This document shows, one piece after another, positions 29,261-38,497 of a stretch of DNA of 64,000 nt. Each line of letters opens with the position of its first letter. The first letter of the stretch is position 1. A model generated the notes under the pieces. It did no database searches, was not told the origin of the DNA, and saw only the letters and a program-made list of their open reading frames with translations. A program made the translations under genes and the position numbers. Origin of the DNA: Pseudoalteromonas sp. XMcav2-N (GTDB lineage Bacteria > Pseudomonadota > Gammaproteobacteria > Enterobacterales > Alteromonadaceae); NCBI RefSeq assembly GCF_024124545.1, contig NZ_JAMXSF010000005.1:1-64000 (forward strand). The letters run 5' to 3'.

Positions 29261-30097
29261 ATGACTAAACCATTTGGCAGGGTTGGCATGGGCCTGAGGC
29301 GAGAAATGTTAGATGATATCTTGACTACTCCTCCTCAGCAGGTCGACTTTTATGAGGTCGCGCCCGAAAACTGGATGACGCTCGGTGGCAAATTCGCTGC
29401 TCAGTTTTCGGAGTTAACAGCCAGGCACCCGTTTGTTTGCCATGGCTTGTCATTATCACTCGGCTCCCCGGCACCATTAGACATCGAATTTGTAAGCGAG
29501 TTGAAAACCTTTTTCTCGACGCATAATATTCGTTGCTACAGCGAACACTTAAGTTATTGTTCCGGTGATGGTCATATGTACGACCTGATGCCTATCCCCT
29601 TCACGGAAGAAGCGGTAAAGCATACTGCGGCACGGATCAAAGAAGTGCAAGACAGACTAGAGCGCCGTATAGCTGTGGAAAACGTCTCGTATTATGCCGC
29701 GCCGGGTCAACAGTTATCTGAGCAGGACTTTACCTTAGCAGTGCTCGAAGAAGCTGACTGTGATCTGCTCTTAGATGTGAATAACATCTACGTCAATTCA
29801 ATCAATCATGGTTATGATGCCAGTGCATTTTTAGCCGCGATGCCCACTGAGCGTATCGCTTATGGTCACATTGCCGGGCATTATGTCGAAGCAGAGGATT
29901 TGCTTGTAGATACCCATGGCGATGCAGTGTGCGGTCCCGTTTGGCAATTATTGCAAGAAGCCTACCGCCTGCATGGTGTTTTTCCAACCTTATTGGAGCG
30001 TGATTTTAACATTCCTTCATTACCTCAACTTCTTGAGGAAGTTGATCAGATCCATACTGTGCAGAGTATTGATAAGCTAAAAAGAGGGATTGCCTGA
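29261..30097 (+). CDS. hvfB: HvfB, multinuclear iron-dependent oxidase (DUF692)
   Basis: A 278-aa TIM-barrel enzyme of the MNIO family. It modifies cysteines of the HvfA peptide. Metal-ligand motifs in order: FYEVAPENWM, CHGLSLSLGS, SEHLSYCSG, AVENVSYYA, LLDVNNIYVN, GHIAGHYVE and LLERDFNIP, all typical of DUF692. The ATG at 29261 has SD AAGGAG six bases upstream; a GTG six bases earlier overlaps that SD and is rejected. Stop overlaps the hvfC start (TGATG). Confidence 0.95.
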   Translation: MTKPFGRVGMGLRREMLDDILTTPPQQVDFYEVAPENWMTLGGKFAAQFSELTARHPFVCHGLSLSLGSPAPLDIEFVSELKTFFSTHNIRCYSEHLSYCSGDGHMYDLMPIPFTEEAVKHTAARIKEVQDRLERRIAVENVSYYAAPGQQLSEQDFTLAVLEEADCDLLLDVNNIYVNSINHGYDASAFLAAMPTERIAYGHIAGHYVEAEDLLVDTHGDAVCGPVWQLLQEAYRLHGVFPTLLERDFNIPSLPQLLEEVDQIHTVQSIDKLKRGIA

Positions 30098-30843
30098 TGT
30101 CGTTTCAACAAATTCAGGCTGAGTTTATGGCTCATATTAAAGATCCCGATGTCCATCCAGCGCCTGAGGGCATTGAAGACCGCCGTATGCAGATTTACAG
30201 GGAGTTGTTCTTTAATAACATTGAGGGGTTTGTTGCTTCCACTTTTCCCGTATTAAAGAGTCTATATGAGGAGCAAACCTGGTTAACTTTGGTGCGTGAG
30301 TTTTTCAGTCAGCATGATTGCCAGTCTCCTTATTTTTTAGAGATAAGTCGTGAGTTTTTGTTCTTTTTGCAAGAAGAGTACACAGCAACTCCGTCTGATC
30401 CTCCGTTTATACTTGAGCTGGCTCACTATGAGTGGACAGAGCTGGAAGTGGCAATTGCGCAGGAAGTGACAGAAGAAGTGCCTATTCCGCTGCCTTTATC
30501 AGAATTATCTGGGTTGCATCTTGCTCAGAGCGCACGCAGTGTAAGTTATCAGTATCCGGTACACCAGATAAGCGTTGAGCATCAACCCCATGAACCGTCA
30601 GGACCCCATTGCTTTATTGTTTACCGGGACCGTGCGTTTGAAGTGCAATTCATAGAAACAAACCCAATGACCGCACTCCTTATTCAAAATATTGTTGTTA
30701 ACCCTGGGATAACTATAGGGGCTTTGGCAGGGATGTTGGCCGAACAGTTTAGCCAGTTTGACGAGCAGACCTTGATCAATGGGGCAATTCAAACCTTAAG
30801 CCAGTTTGTCCGCCTTGGCATATTGGTCGATAAAAAAGCATAA
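30097..30843 (+). CDS. hvfC: HvfC, DUF2063 partner protein
   Basis: A 248-aa protein. The N-terminal DUF2063 domain (about 1-95; RRMQIYRELFFNNIEGFVASTFPVLK) is the usual partner of DUF692 enzymes and binds the precursor leader; the C-terminal half contains beta strands and a winged-helix-like tail. Together HvfB and HvfC make the modified core. It is coupled to hvfB by a one-base overlap. No hvfD (DoxX-type) gene follows; a 40-residue membrane protein is found instead. Confidence 0.93.
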   Translation: MSFQQIQAEFMAHIKDPDVHPAPEGIEDRRMQIYRELFFNNIEGFVASTFPVLKSLYEEQTWLTLVREFFSQHDCQSPYFLEISREFLFFLQEEYTATPSDPPFILELAHYEWTELEVAIAQEVTEEVPIPLPLSELSGLHLAQSARSVSYQYPVHQISVEHQPHEPSGPHCFIVYRDRAFEVQFIETNPMTALLIQNIVVNPGITIGALAGMLAEQFSQFDEQTLINGAIQTLSQFVRLGILVDKKA

Positions 30844-30992
30844 TACCCCTTTATCGGGCATCTAAGTTCGATTATTATGGGCGCCGTTTTGTCGTGCTTA
30901 TGCTGAGTGACAGACAAGCGGCAGATCCTGACGTGCCACACCTCAGACCAAGCTGCTTGCGCACCCGGCGCTTAAAAAATAAAGGTAGTAAT

Positions 30993-31115
30993 ATGTCTAA
31001 AGGTGATTTCAAAGATCCGTTTAACGCTAAGTATTTCCTGGCTTTTGTTGCTGTATTCGCTGGCATTGGTTGCCTGAATGCAATTCTGGGCTGGGCAACG
31101 GCACTGAGCGCTTAA
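30993..31115 (+). CDS. 40-residue single-TM protein
   Basis: The short frame starts MSKGDFKDPFNAKYFLAFV and ends GWATALSA. One hydrophobic helix (about 14-36) with a polar N-terminus. The SD AAAGGTAG is 7 bases before the ATG, and a terminator follows 34 bases after the stop, so it looks like a real gene. 150 bases separate it from hvfC. I do not recognise the family; it might be an accessory membrane subunit or unrelated to hvf. Confidence 0.7.
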   Translation: MSKGDFKDPFNAKYFLAFVAVFAGIGCLNAILGWATALSA

Positions 31116-31148
31116 TCGCTGGTAATAACCTTCTGGTCATACAGAATT

Positions 31149-31179
31149 AAAAGCCACCTATACTTTGGGTGGTTTTTTT
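31149..31179 (+). terminator. Terminator after the small membrane protein
   Basis: AAAAGCCACC-TATACTTT-GGGTGGTTTTTTT with one G-T pair; the T run is on the plus strand. Confidence 0.85.
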
Positions 31180-31290
31180 CTACCCGAACATCACGAATTT
31201 ATTGTGAAATCTGCCCAGCTGGCATTTCATGTGGTTGCTTTCTTGTTATAATCGAGCTCTTTGATATTTAAACTTATTAAGCAATTGATT

Positions 31291-31836
31291 ATGACACAAG
31301 CAAACTTGTCACTGATTAAAGACAGCATCGCAACGGTTCCTAACTACCCTAAAGAAGGGATCATGTTCCGTGATGTGACTACCTTATTAGCTAACCCAGC
31401 AGCCTTCAAAGCAACTATGGATTGCCTGGTCGAAGCCTATAAAAAGCAGGGCTTCACCAAGATCATTGGTACAGAGTCACGTGGTTTCATCTTTGGTGCA
31501 CCGCTGGCCTATGAACTAGGCTTACCGTTTATTCCTGTCCGTAAGCCAGGTAAATTGCCGCGTGAAGTGATTAGCCAGTCTTATCAACTTGAGTATGGTG
31601 AAGATGTACTGGAGCTGCATGTTGATGCCATCGAAGAGGGCGATAAAGTCCTGTTAGTTGACGATTTATTGGCAACAGGTGGCACCATTGAAGCAACCGC
31701 TAAACTAGTAGAGCGTCTCGGCGGTAAAGCTACTGACGCTGCGTTCGTGATTTCATTGCCTGAGTTGGGCGGTGAAAAACGCGTTGCAGATATGGGTATC
31801 AAAGTGTTAAAACTGGTCGAGTTCGACGGCGAGTAA
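31291..31836 (+). CDS. apt: Adenine phosphoribosyltransferase
   Basis: Salvages adenine to AMP with PRPP. 181 aa from the ATG at 31291, which gives the family N-terminus; upstream in-frame codons at 31261 would add ten unrelated residues. Motifs: [16 protein letters not shown], and PRPP-binding [13 protein letters not shown]. It is 6 bases upstream of dnaX, the same apt-dnaX order as in E. coli. Confidence 0.96.
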   Translation: MTQANLSLIKDSIATVPNYPKEGIMFRDVTTLLANPAAFKATMDCLVEAYKKQGFTKIIGTESRGFIFGAPLAYELGLPFIPVRKPGKLPREVISQSYQLEYGEDVLELHVDAIEEGDKVLLVDDLLATGGTIEATAKLVERLGGKATDAAFVISLPELGGEKRVADMGIKVLKLVEFDGE

Positions 31837-31842
31837 CCGACT

Positions 31843-34326
31843 ATGAGTTATCAGGTTCTGGCGCGTAAATGGCGTCCACAGTCGTTCCACGAGATGATGG
31901 GACAGGAGCATGTCAAGCAGGCACTCATCAATGCTCTGAATGAGCAACGTCTGCATCATGCCTATCTGTTTACCGGGACTCGGGGAGTGGGCAAAACTAC
32001 TATTGCCAGGATCTTCGCCAAGAGCCTGAACTGTGAGGTGGGGATCACCTCCACTCCGTGTGGCCAGTGTAGTGCGTGTGAAGAGATCGAAGCAGGTAAA
32101 TTTATTGATCTTATTGAGATTGATGCTGCATCACGTACTAAGGTCGAAGATACGAGAGAAATTCTGGACAATGTACAATATGCCCCAACGCGCGGTCGCT
32201 ACAAGGTTTATCTGATAGACGAAGTGCATATGTTGTCCAAGCACAGCTTCAATGCTTTGCTAAAAACCCTGGAAGAGCCACCTGAGCATGTTAAGTTTCT
32301 GCTGGCAACGACAGATCCGCAAAAATTACCGATTACGATTCTATCGCGCTGTTTGCAGTTTAACCTCAATGCCATGGCACAAAGCCAGATAGTGACTCAA
32401 TTGTCGCAGATCCTGCCTCAGGAATCCGTCAATTTTGAAGAGACGGCACTGGAAGTTCTGGCCAAGGCAGCAGACGGCAGTATGCGTGATGCACTGAGCC
32501 TGACCGATCAGGCCATTGCACAAACCAATGGTGAGCTGACCCTACCAGCCGTACAGCAGATGCTTGGTCTGATGGACAGTAGCCACGCCGTTTTGCTTAT
32601 GGCTGCGGTGTTATCGCAAGAGGGTGAAACCCTGTTGGCAGAAGTGGCCAATATAGCCCTGAAAAATGGTAACTTCAGCAGTGTGCTGGATGATCTCATC
32701 AGCCTGTTGCACCTGGTTCAACTAACTCAGTTGGTGCCTCAGGCAGCTAATTTTGGTCAGTTTGAAGCCGAGCAAGTTAAGACTCTGGCACAGCAGTTAT
32801 CGCCCCAAGACACCCAGTTTATGTATCAGTTGCTGCTTACCGGCAAGAAAGATCTCAGCTGGGCGCCAGAGCCTAAACTGGGCTTTGAAATGATCATGTT
32901 GCGGTTGCTGGCATTTGAGCAAGCCGACTTCAGCCAGGCATCAGGCCCGACGCCTGCTGCTGCAAAGGATCCGGGTAAGGTTGGTAAGCTCAGAGATATG
33001 CTGAGCGTAAAGCAGCGTGGTCCGCAAGCTCAGACGAGCGCGGCAGCACCAGACCGTCAGCCACAAGCTACACAAAACCAACCGGTTGCACCTGAGCCCC
33101 AGTCTGCGTCGGATCAACAGAATGCGCCTGTGGTTAGTCCAGTGCAAAATAGGGCGTCTTCTCAACAGGAGGGGCCTATGGAGCAAGTCCCGGCTCAGAG
33201 TACAGCTCAGCAGGCAACGAGCCCTGTGCAGCAAATGCCTGAATCGCGGGTTGCACCTCAAGTAATTGAATCTCCTGTACAACATACAGAAGCGGCTTTT
33301 CAGCAACCTTCTCCTTCAGCACCTCAGCCATCACCTGAGGATGTCTCGATTGAACAACAATATCAGGACATCATGGCACAGGCTGAATCACAAGGATATG
33401 AGCAACACCAGAGCGAACCACAGTCTCAGACTATACCTCCTCACCATCAGCATAGTGAGGTGTCTCAGCAGAGTGAACAAACACACACACCGGTTCAGCA
33501 GCTGGCACAGAAGCAGCAGCAAGCTCAATCGGCAATTGCTCGAATTTTACAAAACCGACAAATCTCAGGTGCTGGTAAATTGCTTGCAGGAGATGATGAA
33601 GCAAAAAAGTCTGAGTCGCAGCAGGGCAGAGGTGCTGTACCTAGCGCTGTTGCGTCAGGCAGGGCTTTTCCGCCGGCCTCGCCGTCAGTTGATAGCCAGA
33701 CTAGCGGAACGAATGATACTCAGGGACAGAGCCTGCCGCAGCAAGACTTTCAGCCAGCAGCGCCGCTTCGTAAAGCCAAAAAGCCGGATATGGCTGAGCG
33801 CTTTAAAAAAGATGAGAGCAAACTGGCACCTGAGTTATTAGAACAATTAGCGCCTCAGGTATCGGACGATCAGCAGAGCCAGGACAATACACTCATTATT
33901 CCTGCGCCAGAGAATTTTGTCAGCCCAATCAGCGATATTAAATACGCGCATCAAAAAGACGATTGGGCACAGATGATAGAACACATGCAGCTGGGTGGTC
34001 GGGTAAGGCAGTTTGCGCTGCACGCTATGTTCAATCGCCAGGGCCTGCAATGTACTTTGCAGGTTGAGCAAAGCCAGCAGCATCTGGATTCAAATATGCT
34101 GAGAGAAAAGCTACACGAGAGCCTGGTTGAAAACTTAAGTGAGCCGGTTGAACTCAATATCGAATTTGTAGATGCAGTGACTAATACGCCGTTTCTTATC
34201 CAGCAGGATATAGATCAGCAAAGATATCTTCAGGCGGTCGAAGCAGTGAATGACGATCCCGTGATCCAGGCCTTTGCTCGCGAGTTTGAGGCCTCAGTAG
34301 ACGAAAAATCGGTAAGGGCATTGTAA
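31843..34326 (+). CDS. dnaX: DNA polymerase III tau subunit (gamma by frameshift)
   Basis: Clamp-loader subunit of 827 aa. AAA+ module: GTRGVGKTT Walker A (about 45-53), zinc cysteines in CEVGITSTPCGQCSAC, DEVHML Walker B, then domain III (to about 370). A long Gln/Pro-rich linker (about 375-590) leads to the tau C-terminal domains that bind DnaB and the polymerase alpha subunit. A programmed -1 frameshift signal at codons 587-589 would end the gamma form after one extra codon, at about 590 residues. Followed by ybaB. Confidence 0.96.
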   Translation: MSYQVLARKWRPQSFHEMMGQEHVKQALINALNEQRLHHAYLFTGTRGVGKTTIARIFAKSLNCEVGITSTPCGQCSACEEIEAGKFIDLIEIDAASRTKVEDTREILDNVQYAPTRGRYKVYLIDEVHMLSKHSFNALLKTLEEPPEHVKFLLATTDPQKLPITILSRCLQFNLNAMAQSQIVTQLSQILPQESVNFEETALEVLAKAADGSMRDALSLTDQAIAQTNGELTLPAVQQMLGLMDSSHAVLLMAAVLSQEGETLLAEVANIALKNGNFSSVLDDLISLLHLVQLTQLVPQAANFGQFEAEQVKTLAQQLSPQDTQFMYQLLLTGKKDLSWAPEPKLGFEMIMLRLLAFEQADFSQASGPTPAAAKDPGKVGKLRDMLSVKQRGPQAQTSAAAPDRQPQATQNQPVAPEPQSASDQQNAPVVSPVQNRASSQQEGPMEQVPAQSTAQQATSPVQQMPESRVAPQVIESPVQHTEAAFQQPSPSAPQPSPEDVSIEQQYQDIMAQAESQGYEQHQSEPQSQTIPPHHQHSEVSQQSEQTHTPVQQLAQKQQQAQSAIARILQNRQISGAGKLLAGDDEAKKSESQQGRGAVPSAVASGRAFPPASPSVDSQTSGTNDTQGQSLPQQDFQPAAPLRKAKKPDMAERFKKDESKLAPELLEQLAPQVSDDQQSQDNTLIIPAPENFVSPISDIKYAHQKDDWAQMIEHMQLGGRVRQFALHAMFNRQGLQCTLQVEQSQQHLDSNMLREKLHESLVENLSEPVELNIEFVDAVTNTPFLIQQDIDQQRYLQAVEAVNDDPVIQAFAREFEASVDEKSVRAL
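33588..33654 (+). promoter_or_regulatory. Programmed -1 ribosomal frameshift signal in dnaX
   Basis: Slippery heptamer A AAA AAG at 33603-33609 in the tau frame GCA AAA AAG. An internal SD-like AGGAGA (33588-33593) lies about nine bases upstream, and a stem (CGCAGCAG 33617-33624 with CTGTTGCG 33647-33654, enclosing AGGT-GCTGT-ACCT) begins seven bases downstream. After slippage the codons are GTC TGA, giving one residue then stop. All three elements of the E. coli dnaX signal are present. Confidence 0.88.
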
Positions 34327-34394
34327 TTGTGTAAGTAAGCCCTTATCTTGTATCCCATAGAGTTTTAATTTTTTGAAGTGTAAGAGAGCAGACT

Positions 34395-34721
34395 ATGTTT
34401 AAAGGTGGAATGGGCAATATCATGAAGCAGGCGCAGCAAATGCAAGAGCGCATGGAAAAAGCCCAGGAAGAGATCAAGAACCTTGAAGTCGTTGGTGAAG
34501 CCGGCGCAGGCCTGGTTAAAGTCACTATGCTGGGTAGCCACAATGTACGCCGCGTAGAGATAGACGAAAGCCTGATGGAAGACGACAAAGACATGATCGA
34601 AGACTTGCTGGCAGCAGCGGTTAATGACGCAGTACGCCGTGTAGGTGAAGAGTCGCAAAAGCGCATGGCCGACGTCACTGGTGGTATGCAGATGCCGCCG
34701 GGCTTCAAAATGCCTTTCTAA
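34395..34721 (+). CDS. ybaB: YbaB/EbfC nucleoid-associated protein
   Basis: A 108-aa dimeric DNA-binding protein. [20 protein letters not shown] is the typical start; [19 protein letters not shown] and [18 protein letters not shown] match the core tweezers fold. It follows dnaX as in most gammaproteobacteria. In E. coli recR comes next, but here a terminator and a rhomboid gene follow. Confidence 0.96.
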   Translation: MFKGGMGNIMKQAQQMQERMEKAQEEIKNLEVVGEAGAGLVKVTMLGSHNVRRVEIDESLMEDDKDMIEDLLAAAVNDAVRRVGEESQKRMADVTGGMQMPPGFKMPF

Positions 34722-34738
34722 TTGAACGTTAGAGAAAA

Positions 34739-34764
34739 ATGGCGCCTGATGGCGCTATTTTTTT
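34739..34764 (+). terminator. Terminator after ybaB
   Basis: ATGGCGCC-TGAT-GGCGCTAT stem with one G-T pair, followed by a T run, 17 bases after the ybaB stop. Confidence 0.88.
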
Positions 34765-34808
34765 GCTTAAAATCTGACAACTTCCAACCGGAAACCATAG
34801 GGACATAA

Positions 34809-35390
34809 ATGAGTAAGCGTGCGCTGGTTTTTCCAGCCAATTTTAAGCTGGTTTTATATGCAATGGCTGTGATGATTCTGGTACAGCTGTTGGGGAGCGT
34901 AATTGGCTTGCCTGTTGGGCGACTCGGGATCATCCCACACAATGAATATTATCTGAGTGGCATTATCACCGCCCCTTTTGTGCATGGCAGCTGGGGTCAC
35001 TTAATGAGTAACCTGGTGGGTCTCACTATCAGTGGTTATCTGGCCGCGAGGCTACCCAAGTTTAAAAGCGCGACGCTGCTGATCCTGGTTACGACTGGGT
35101 TGTTTGTCTGGCTGTTTGCCGGTTCAGGTAATCACATTGGTGCATCCGGTCTGGTCATGGGGTATTTTGGTCTGTTGCTTGGTGCTGCGTTGTTTAATCG
35201 CAACGTACTGGCCGTGCTCAGTTTTATTGCCTTACTGATACTCACTTATTATGCCAATATCAGCTTTTTAGCGACTTTGTTCGATTTCTCCGCTCAGACT
35301 AGCAGCTCGAGCCATATCTTTGGTTTTCTCAGCGGGCTGGGCGCGGCTTATTTGACCAGGGCAAGTCGCAAGCGGGTGCTGAATAAGTAG
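34809..35390 (+). CDS. Rhomboid intramembrane serine protease
   Basis: A 193-aa six-TM protein. Rhomboid hallmarks: HGSWGHLMSN in TM2 (His and Asn of the oxyanion site), catalytic Ser in GASGLVMGYFG (TM4) and catalytic His in SHIFGFLSG (TM6). It cleaves substrates within the membrane; the substrate is unknown. It is a minimal bacterial rhomboid without the N-terminal cytosolic domain of GlpG. SD AGGGACATAA before the ATG. Confidence 0.93.
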   Translation: MSKRALVFPANFKLVLYAMAVMILVQLLGSVIGLPVGRLGIIPHNEYYLSGIITAPFVHGSWGHLMSNLVGLTISGYLAARLPKFKSATLLILVTTGLFVWLFAGSGNHIGASGLVMGYFGLLLGAALFNRNVLAVLSFIALLILTYYANISFLATLFDFSAQTSSSSHIFGFLSGLGAAYLTRASRKRVLNK

Positions 35391-35602
35391 GTTCGCTGCT
35401 TATTGACTACACCAATCGTCGATTTACCAGTGAGTACCGCAAATTTGGTTTTGTAAGAAACATAACAACTTGTAACGTAGGAAAAAAGTGGTTCTAATAG
35501 ACTTCTAATAGTTGTTTAGGCCGAGAGTGAGTTGTGTATCGGCTCGAATTAAAAATTTGGATTATGTCTTGTGACGGGACTCAGTCGCAAAAGGAGTTTT
35601 AT

Positions 35603-36406
35603 ATGTTGAGAGTGAGTATTGTCATACTGCTTTTTTTAGTGTCATCTGTGGCCAATGCCGCGAGTTTTACCATAGTGGAAATGCCCAAGTCGAAATACCT
35701 TGAGGAAGCACCCAAGATCACGGTGGCATTACCCGCTTCATATTTCTCACATCCGAGCAAAAGATATCCCGTGCTTTACCTGCTTGATGGTGAACTGAAT
35801 GGCGAATTAGTTCATGGCATGTTGCAAAGGCTGCACGCATCAAATGGGTCTTACGAACACATAATTGTTGGCATAACCAGTCAAAATCGAATTAGGGATT
35901 TTGCGCCAACAGTAAATCAGGACCCGAGAGGGCCTGTTGGCGAAGGGGGTGGGGGAGATGCTTTCTTAGATTTCATTGAAAAAGAGCTCATGCCAACCAT
36001 CGCTGAAAATTACCGCACGAATCAATTCAATTCACTTGCTGGACACTCTATCGCGGGCTTATTAGTGATCCACAGCTTTCAGTCTCGACCTGTATTATTT
36101 CAAAGCTTTTTTGCATTCAGCCCCGCTGTTTGGTGGGGGGCGCGTGAAACCGCAGAAGCAACCAAGAAATATGTTGCATCAAAAGGGCGGGTGAAAAACT
36201 ATCTCTATATGAATATAGGAAGCGAAGATGGTGAAATGCGCGAGATCTATGACTCTCTGGCACAAACAATATTAAGAAATCGTCATTTAGACTCGCAACT
36301 GCAGTTAGACGAGTTTGATGATGAGCCGCACGATTTTACACTGGCCGTTGGCTTGTATAATGCACTAAAAGGGCTGTTTCAGTACCAACAGCAGCAGGCC
36401 TTTTAG
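35603..36406 (+). CDS. Secreted alpha/beta hydrolase (esterase, COG2819-like)
   Basis: A 267-aa exported esterase of the IroE/Fes-like group. Signal peptide MLRVSIVILLFLVSSVANA. RYPVLYLLDGELNG is the typical second strand; nucleophile Ser in AGHSIAGL; catalytic His in EPHDFT near the C-terminus; NIGSEDGEM likely carries the acid. The start at 35603 has SD AAGGAG eight bases upstream; longer frames to 35534 have none. Substrate unknown. First of three genes that may form a unit. Confidence 0.88.
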   Translation: MLRVSIVILLFLVSSVANAASFTIVEMPKSKYLEEAPKITVALPASYFSHPSKRYPVLYLLDGELNGELVHGMLQRLHASNGSYEHIIVGITSQNRIRDFAPTVNQDPRGPVGEGGGGDAFLDFIEKELMPTIAENYRTNQFNSLAGHSIAGLLVIHSFQSRPVLFQSFFAFSPAVWWGARETAEATKKYVASKGRVKNYLYMNIGSEDGEMREIYDSLAQTILRNRHLDSQLQLDEFDDEPHDFTLAVGLYNALKGLFQYQQQQAF

Positions 36407-36420
36407 CAAGGGAGAAGATT

Positions 36421-36723
36421 ATGTATGAATATCTAGTCGGGTTAGAGGTAACGGACGATGAGGTGTACGGCCAGTACCGAACTGCGATGAAGCCTATTTT
36501 AGACAGGTATCAGGGTGGGTTTGGTTTCGACTTTATCGTCAGCAAGGTGCTCAAGTCAGAGACGAATGAACCGATCAATCGGGTCTTCACCATTTATTTT
36601 CCAAGCAAAGAAATCGCGGATGACTTTTTCATTGACCCCGAATATGTAAAAGTAAAGGCATGCTACTTTGATGCATCCGTTGCGCATACGACCATAATTT
36701 CTGGCTATGAGAAGCACAATTGA
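36421..36723 (+). CDS. DUF1330-like dimeric alpha/beta-barrel protein
   Basis: A 100-aa cytosolic protein. MYEYLVGLEVTDDEVYGQYR, GGFGFDFIVSK, and the C-terminal CYFDASVAHTTIISGYE pattern fit the DUF1330 ferredoxin-like fold. Function unknown. 15 bases after the esterase gene with SD AAGGGAGAAG; probably co-transcribed. Confidence 0.78.
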   Translation: MYEYLVGLEVTDDEVYGQYRTAMKPILDRYQGGFGFDFIVSKVLKSETNEPINRVFTIYFPSKEIADDFFIDPEYVKVKACYFDASVAHTTIISGYEKHN

Positions 36724-36752
36724 AGCGTGTGTGTTATTAACCACAAGAATAA

Positions 36753-37622
36753 ATGAATAAGAAGAATAATATGATGTTCAGGCAAATAGTTAAAACGACC
36801 CTGGTCGCCTCTCTCTTATTGAGTTCTGGCGTATATGGGGCAGTAGCCCACTTATCGATGGAGAAAGACGGACTGGTTGGTAAGTTCCATTCTTCAGACT
36901 CGACAGAGCAGCGAATTGGTGTCCTTGTTCTTGGTGGCTCGGAGGGGGGATTACCCGAAAAACTTGCTCAGCCAATAATCGAAGCTGGCCATCCCACTCT
37001 GGCATTGGCCTATTTCAAATCCAAAGGCTTGCCTCAAGAGCTGGAGAAAATTCCGCTGGAGTATTTCACCAAAGCCAAATCCTGGTTACAAAGTCAGCGT
37101 AAAGTCTTTCCGGATAAGTTAATTTTGGTTGGCTGGTCAAAGGGTGCGGAAGCTGCATTATTACTGGCAACCCGAGATCCACAGATCTCAAAAGTGGTTG
37201 CTATTGCACCAAGTTCAGTTGTTTGGGCGGGAATTCTAAAGGACTGGCAGAAAGTTCCTGCATCGAGCTGGACTGAGCAGGGGAAAGCGTTGCCTCATGT
37301 GCCTTTCAAACCCAGTGGACCAGTGAACGGCTTGCGAGATTTATACACTCAGTCGTTGTCAAACCGTGCTGATGCTGACCTGGCAGATATACCCGTTACA
37401 GCTATTCGTGCGCAGGTTACCTTAATGTCTGGTGAGAAAGACACTATTTGGCCTGCACCTCAGATGGCAGAAACGATTTGCAACAAGATGAATGCCAAAC
37501 GCGCCGGACAGTGCGAGCATCTTTACTACGAGGGCCTGGATCACTTGCTGAATTATCAGTTTATTGAGAAAGGTACAGATATGCATCAGTTATTTATTAA
37601 AAAGCTCTCTGGTGGCTTTTAG
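36753..37622 (+). CDS. Exported BAAT C-terminal-type alpha/beta hydrolase
   Basis: A 289-aa protein. The N-terminus (MFRQIVKTTLVASLLLSSGVYG) is a signal peptide. The catalytic fold resembles the BAAT/acyl-CoA thioesterase C-terminal domain: VLVLGGSEGG oxyanion strand, nucleophile Ser in GWSKGAEAALLLA, Asp region SGEKDTIWP, His in EGLDHLLNY. An alternative start at 36771 is possible. 30 bases after the DUF1330 gene. The substrate is unknown; periplasmic location argues against acyl-CoA. Confidence 0.83.
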   Translation: MNKKNNMMFRQIVKTTLVASLLLSSGVYGAVAHLSMEKDGLVGKFHSSDSTEQRIGVLVLGGSEGGLPEKLAQPIIEAGHPTLALAYFKSKGLPQELEKIPLEYFTKAKSWLQSQRKVFPDKLILVGWSKGAEAALLLATRDPQISKVVAIAPSSVVWAGILKDWQKVPASSWTEQGKALPHVPFKPSGPVNGLRDLYTQSLSNRADADLADIPVTAIRAQVTLMSGEKDTIWPAPQMAETICNKMNAKRAGQCEHLYYEGLDHLLNYQFIEKGTDMHQLFIKKLSGGF

Positions 37623-37884
37623 TATGGTCCACTAGTTCAGTGCTGGCTGCACTATTTTGACTATCTAAGCGACGCACAGCATAGAGCTTCCAGCAAAAGG
37701 CATTGTTGTAACGAACTCTACCAGACAGATGATCTTTTAAGCGATTTAAAAAGCAATAGATTAGGTTTTTAAAGATGCCCTCTATTTTGGCATTCAGTCG
37801 TAGCCAACACAGAGCCGGTAAGTCGATCCAGGCCTGTATTGTTTGACTGTGTGGCGGCGGGCTTTGTTAAGGAGCAACAGAGAA

Positions 37885-38265
37885 ATGTTTTGGAAAATAA
37901 TGTTTTGGGCCACAGCCCTATTGTTGATCGTGCCTTTACCATTCAAGGTCGGTGCGCTCGTATTAGGTCGGGATACACGATCCCCGTTAGTTATCATTGA
38001 AGAGCTATCTAATGCAGTATTTCTTGGCATAGGTTTAATCGCGTTCTGGCAATACGCCTATACCAACGGCATAAGTAATAGTCCTCAGCTATGGAATGGG
38101 TGGCTCTTTATTGCTATTGCTTGGTCAATATTAGCGGTATTTAAGTCGCCTAAACTTAGTTATGCGCAGGAAAAAATTGGCAAAACTACAACCGTTGCTG
38201 TGAGTGTGCTGAGCACGATCTTTTTTCTGCCTATGTTTGTTGCTGTTTTTAATTACGCAAACTGA
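37885..38265 (+). CDS. Small integral membrane protein of unknown function
   Basis: A 126-aa protein with four likely membrane segments (about 4-25, 40-60, 70-90, 103-123). SD AAGGAGCAAC before the ATG at 37885. No recognised motif. It stands alone between the BAAT-type hydrolase and an oppositely oriented small secreted protein. Confidence 0.75.
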   Translation: MFWKIMFWATALLLIVPLPFKVGALVLGRDTRSPLVIIEELSNAVFLGIGLIAFWQYAYTNGISNSPQLWNGWLFIAIAWSILAVFKSPKLSYAQEKIGKTTTVAVSVLSTIFFLPMFVAVFNYAN

Positions 38266-38438
38266 CTAAAACCTAGATTTTTATATAACGAGCCAGGTGC
38301 CATAGAATTAAAGAGCACATTGAGCCAGAGTGATTGTCATGGAAAGCGTACTGCTCAATTTATAAATGTTGATTCAGAGAGCAATTACGATAACAAAGTC
38401 GACGGTGAAGGCCTGCCCCAAAGACGCGTATTGCCGAA

Positions 38439-38458
38439 ATGGCCACTTGAGTGGCCAT
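38439..38458. repeat. Inverted repeat near convergent gene ends
   Basis: ATGGCCAC-TTGA-GTGGCCAT is a perfect 8-bp stem. No T run on either side, so it is a weak terminator candidate for the minus-strand gene ending at 38498. Confidence 0.5.
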
Positions 38459-38497
38459 GCTTATCATTACTGATTGGTCAGGTCGAGATGTGTTTGT

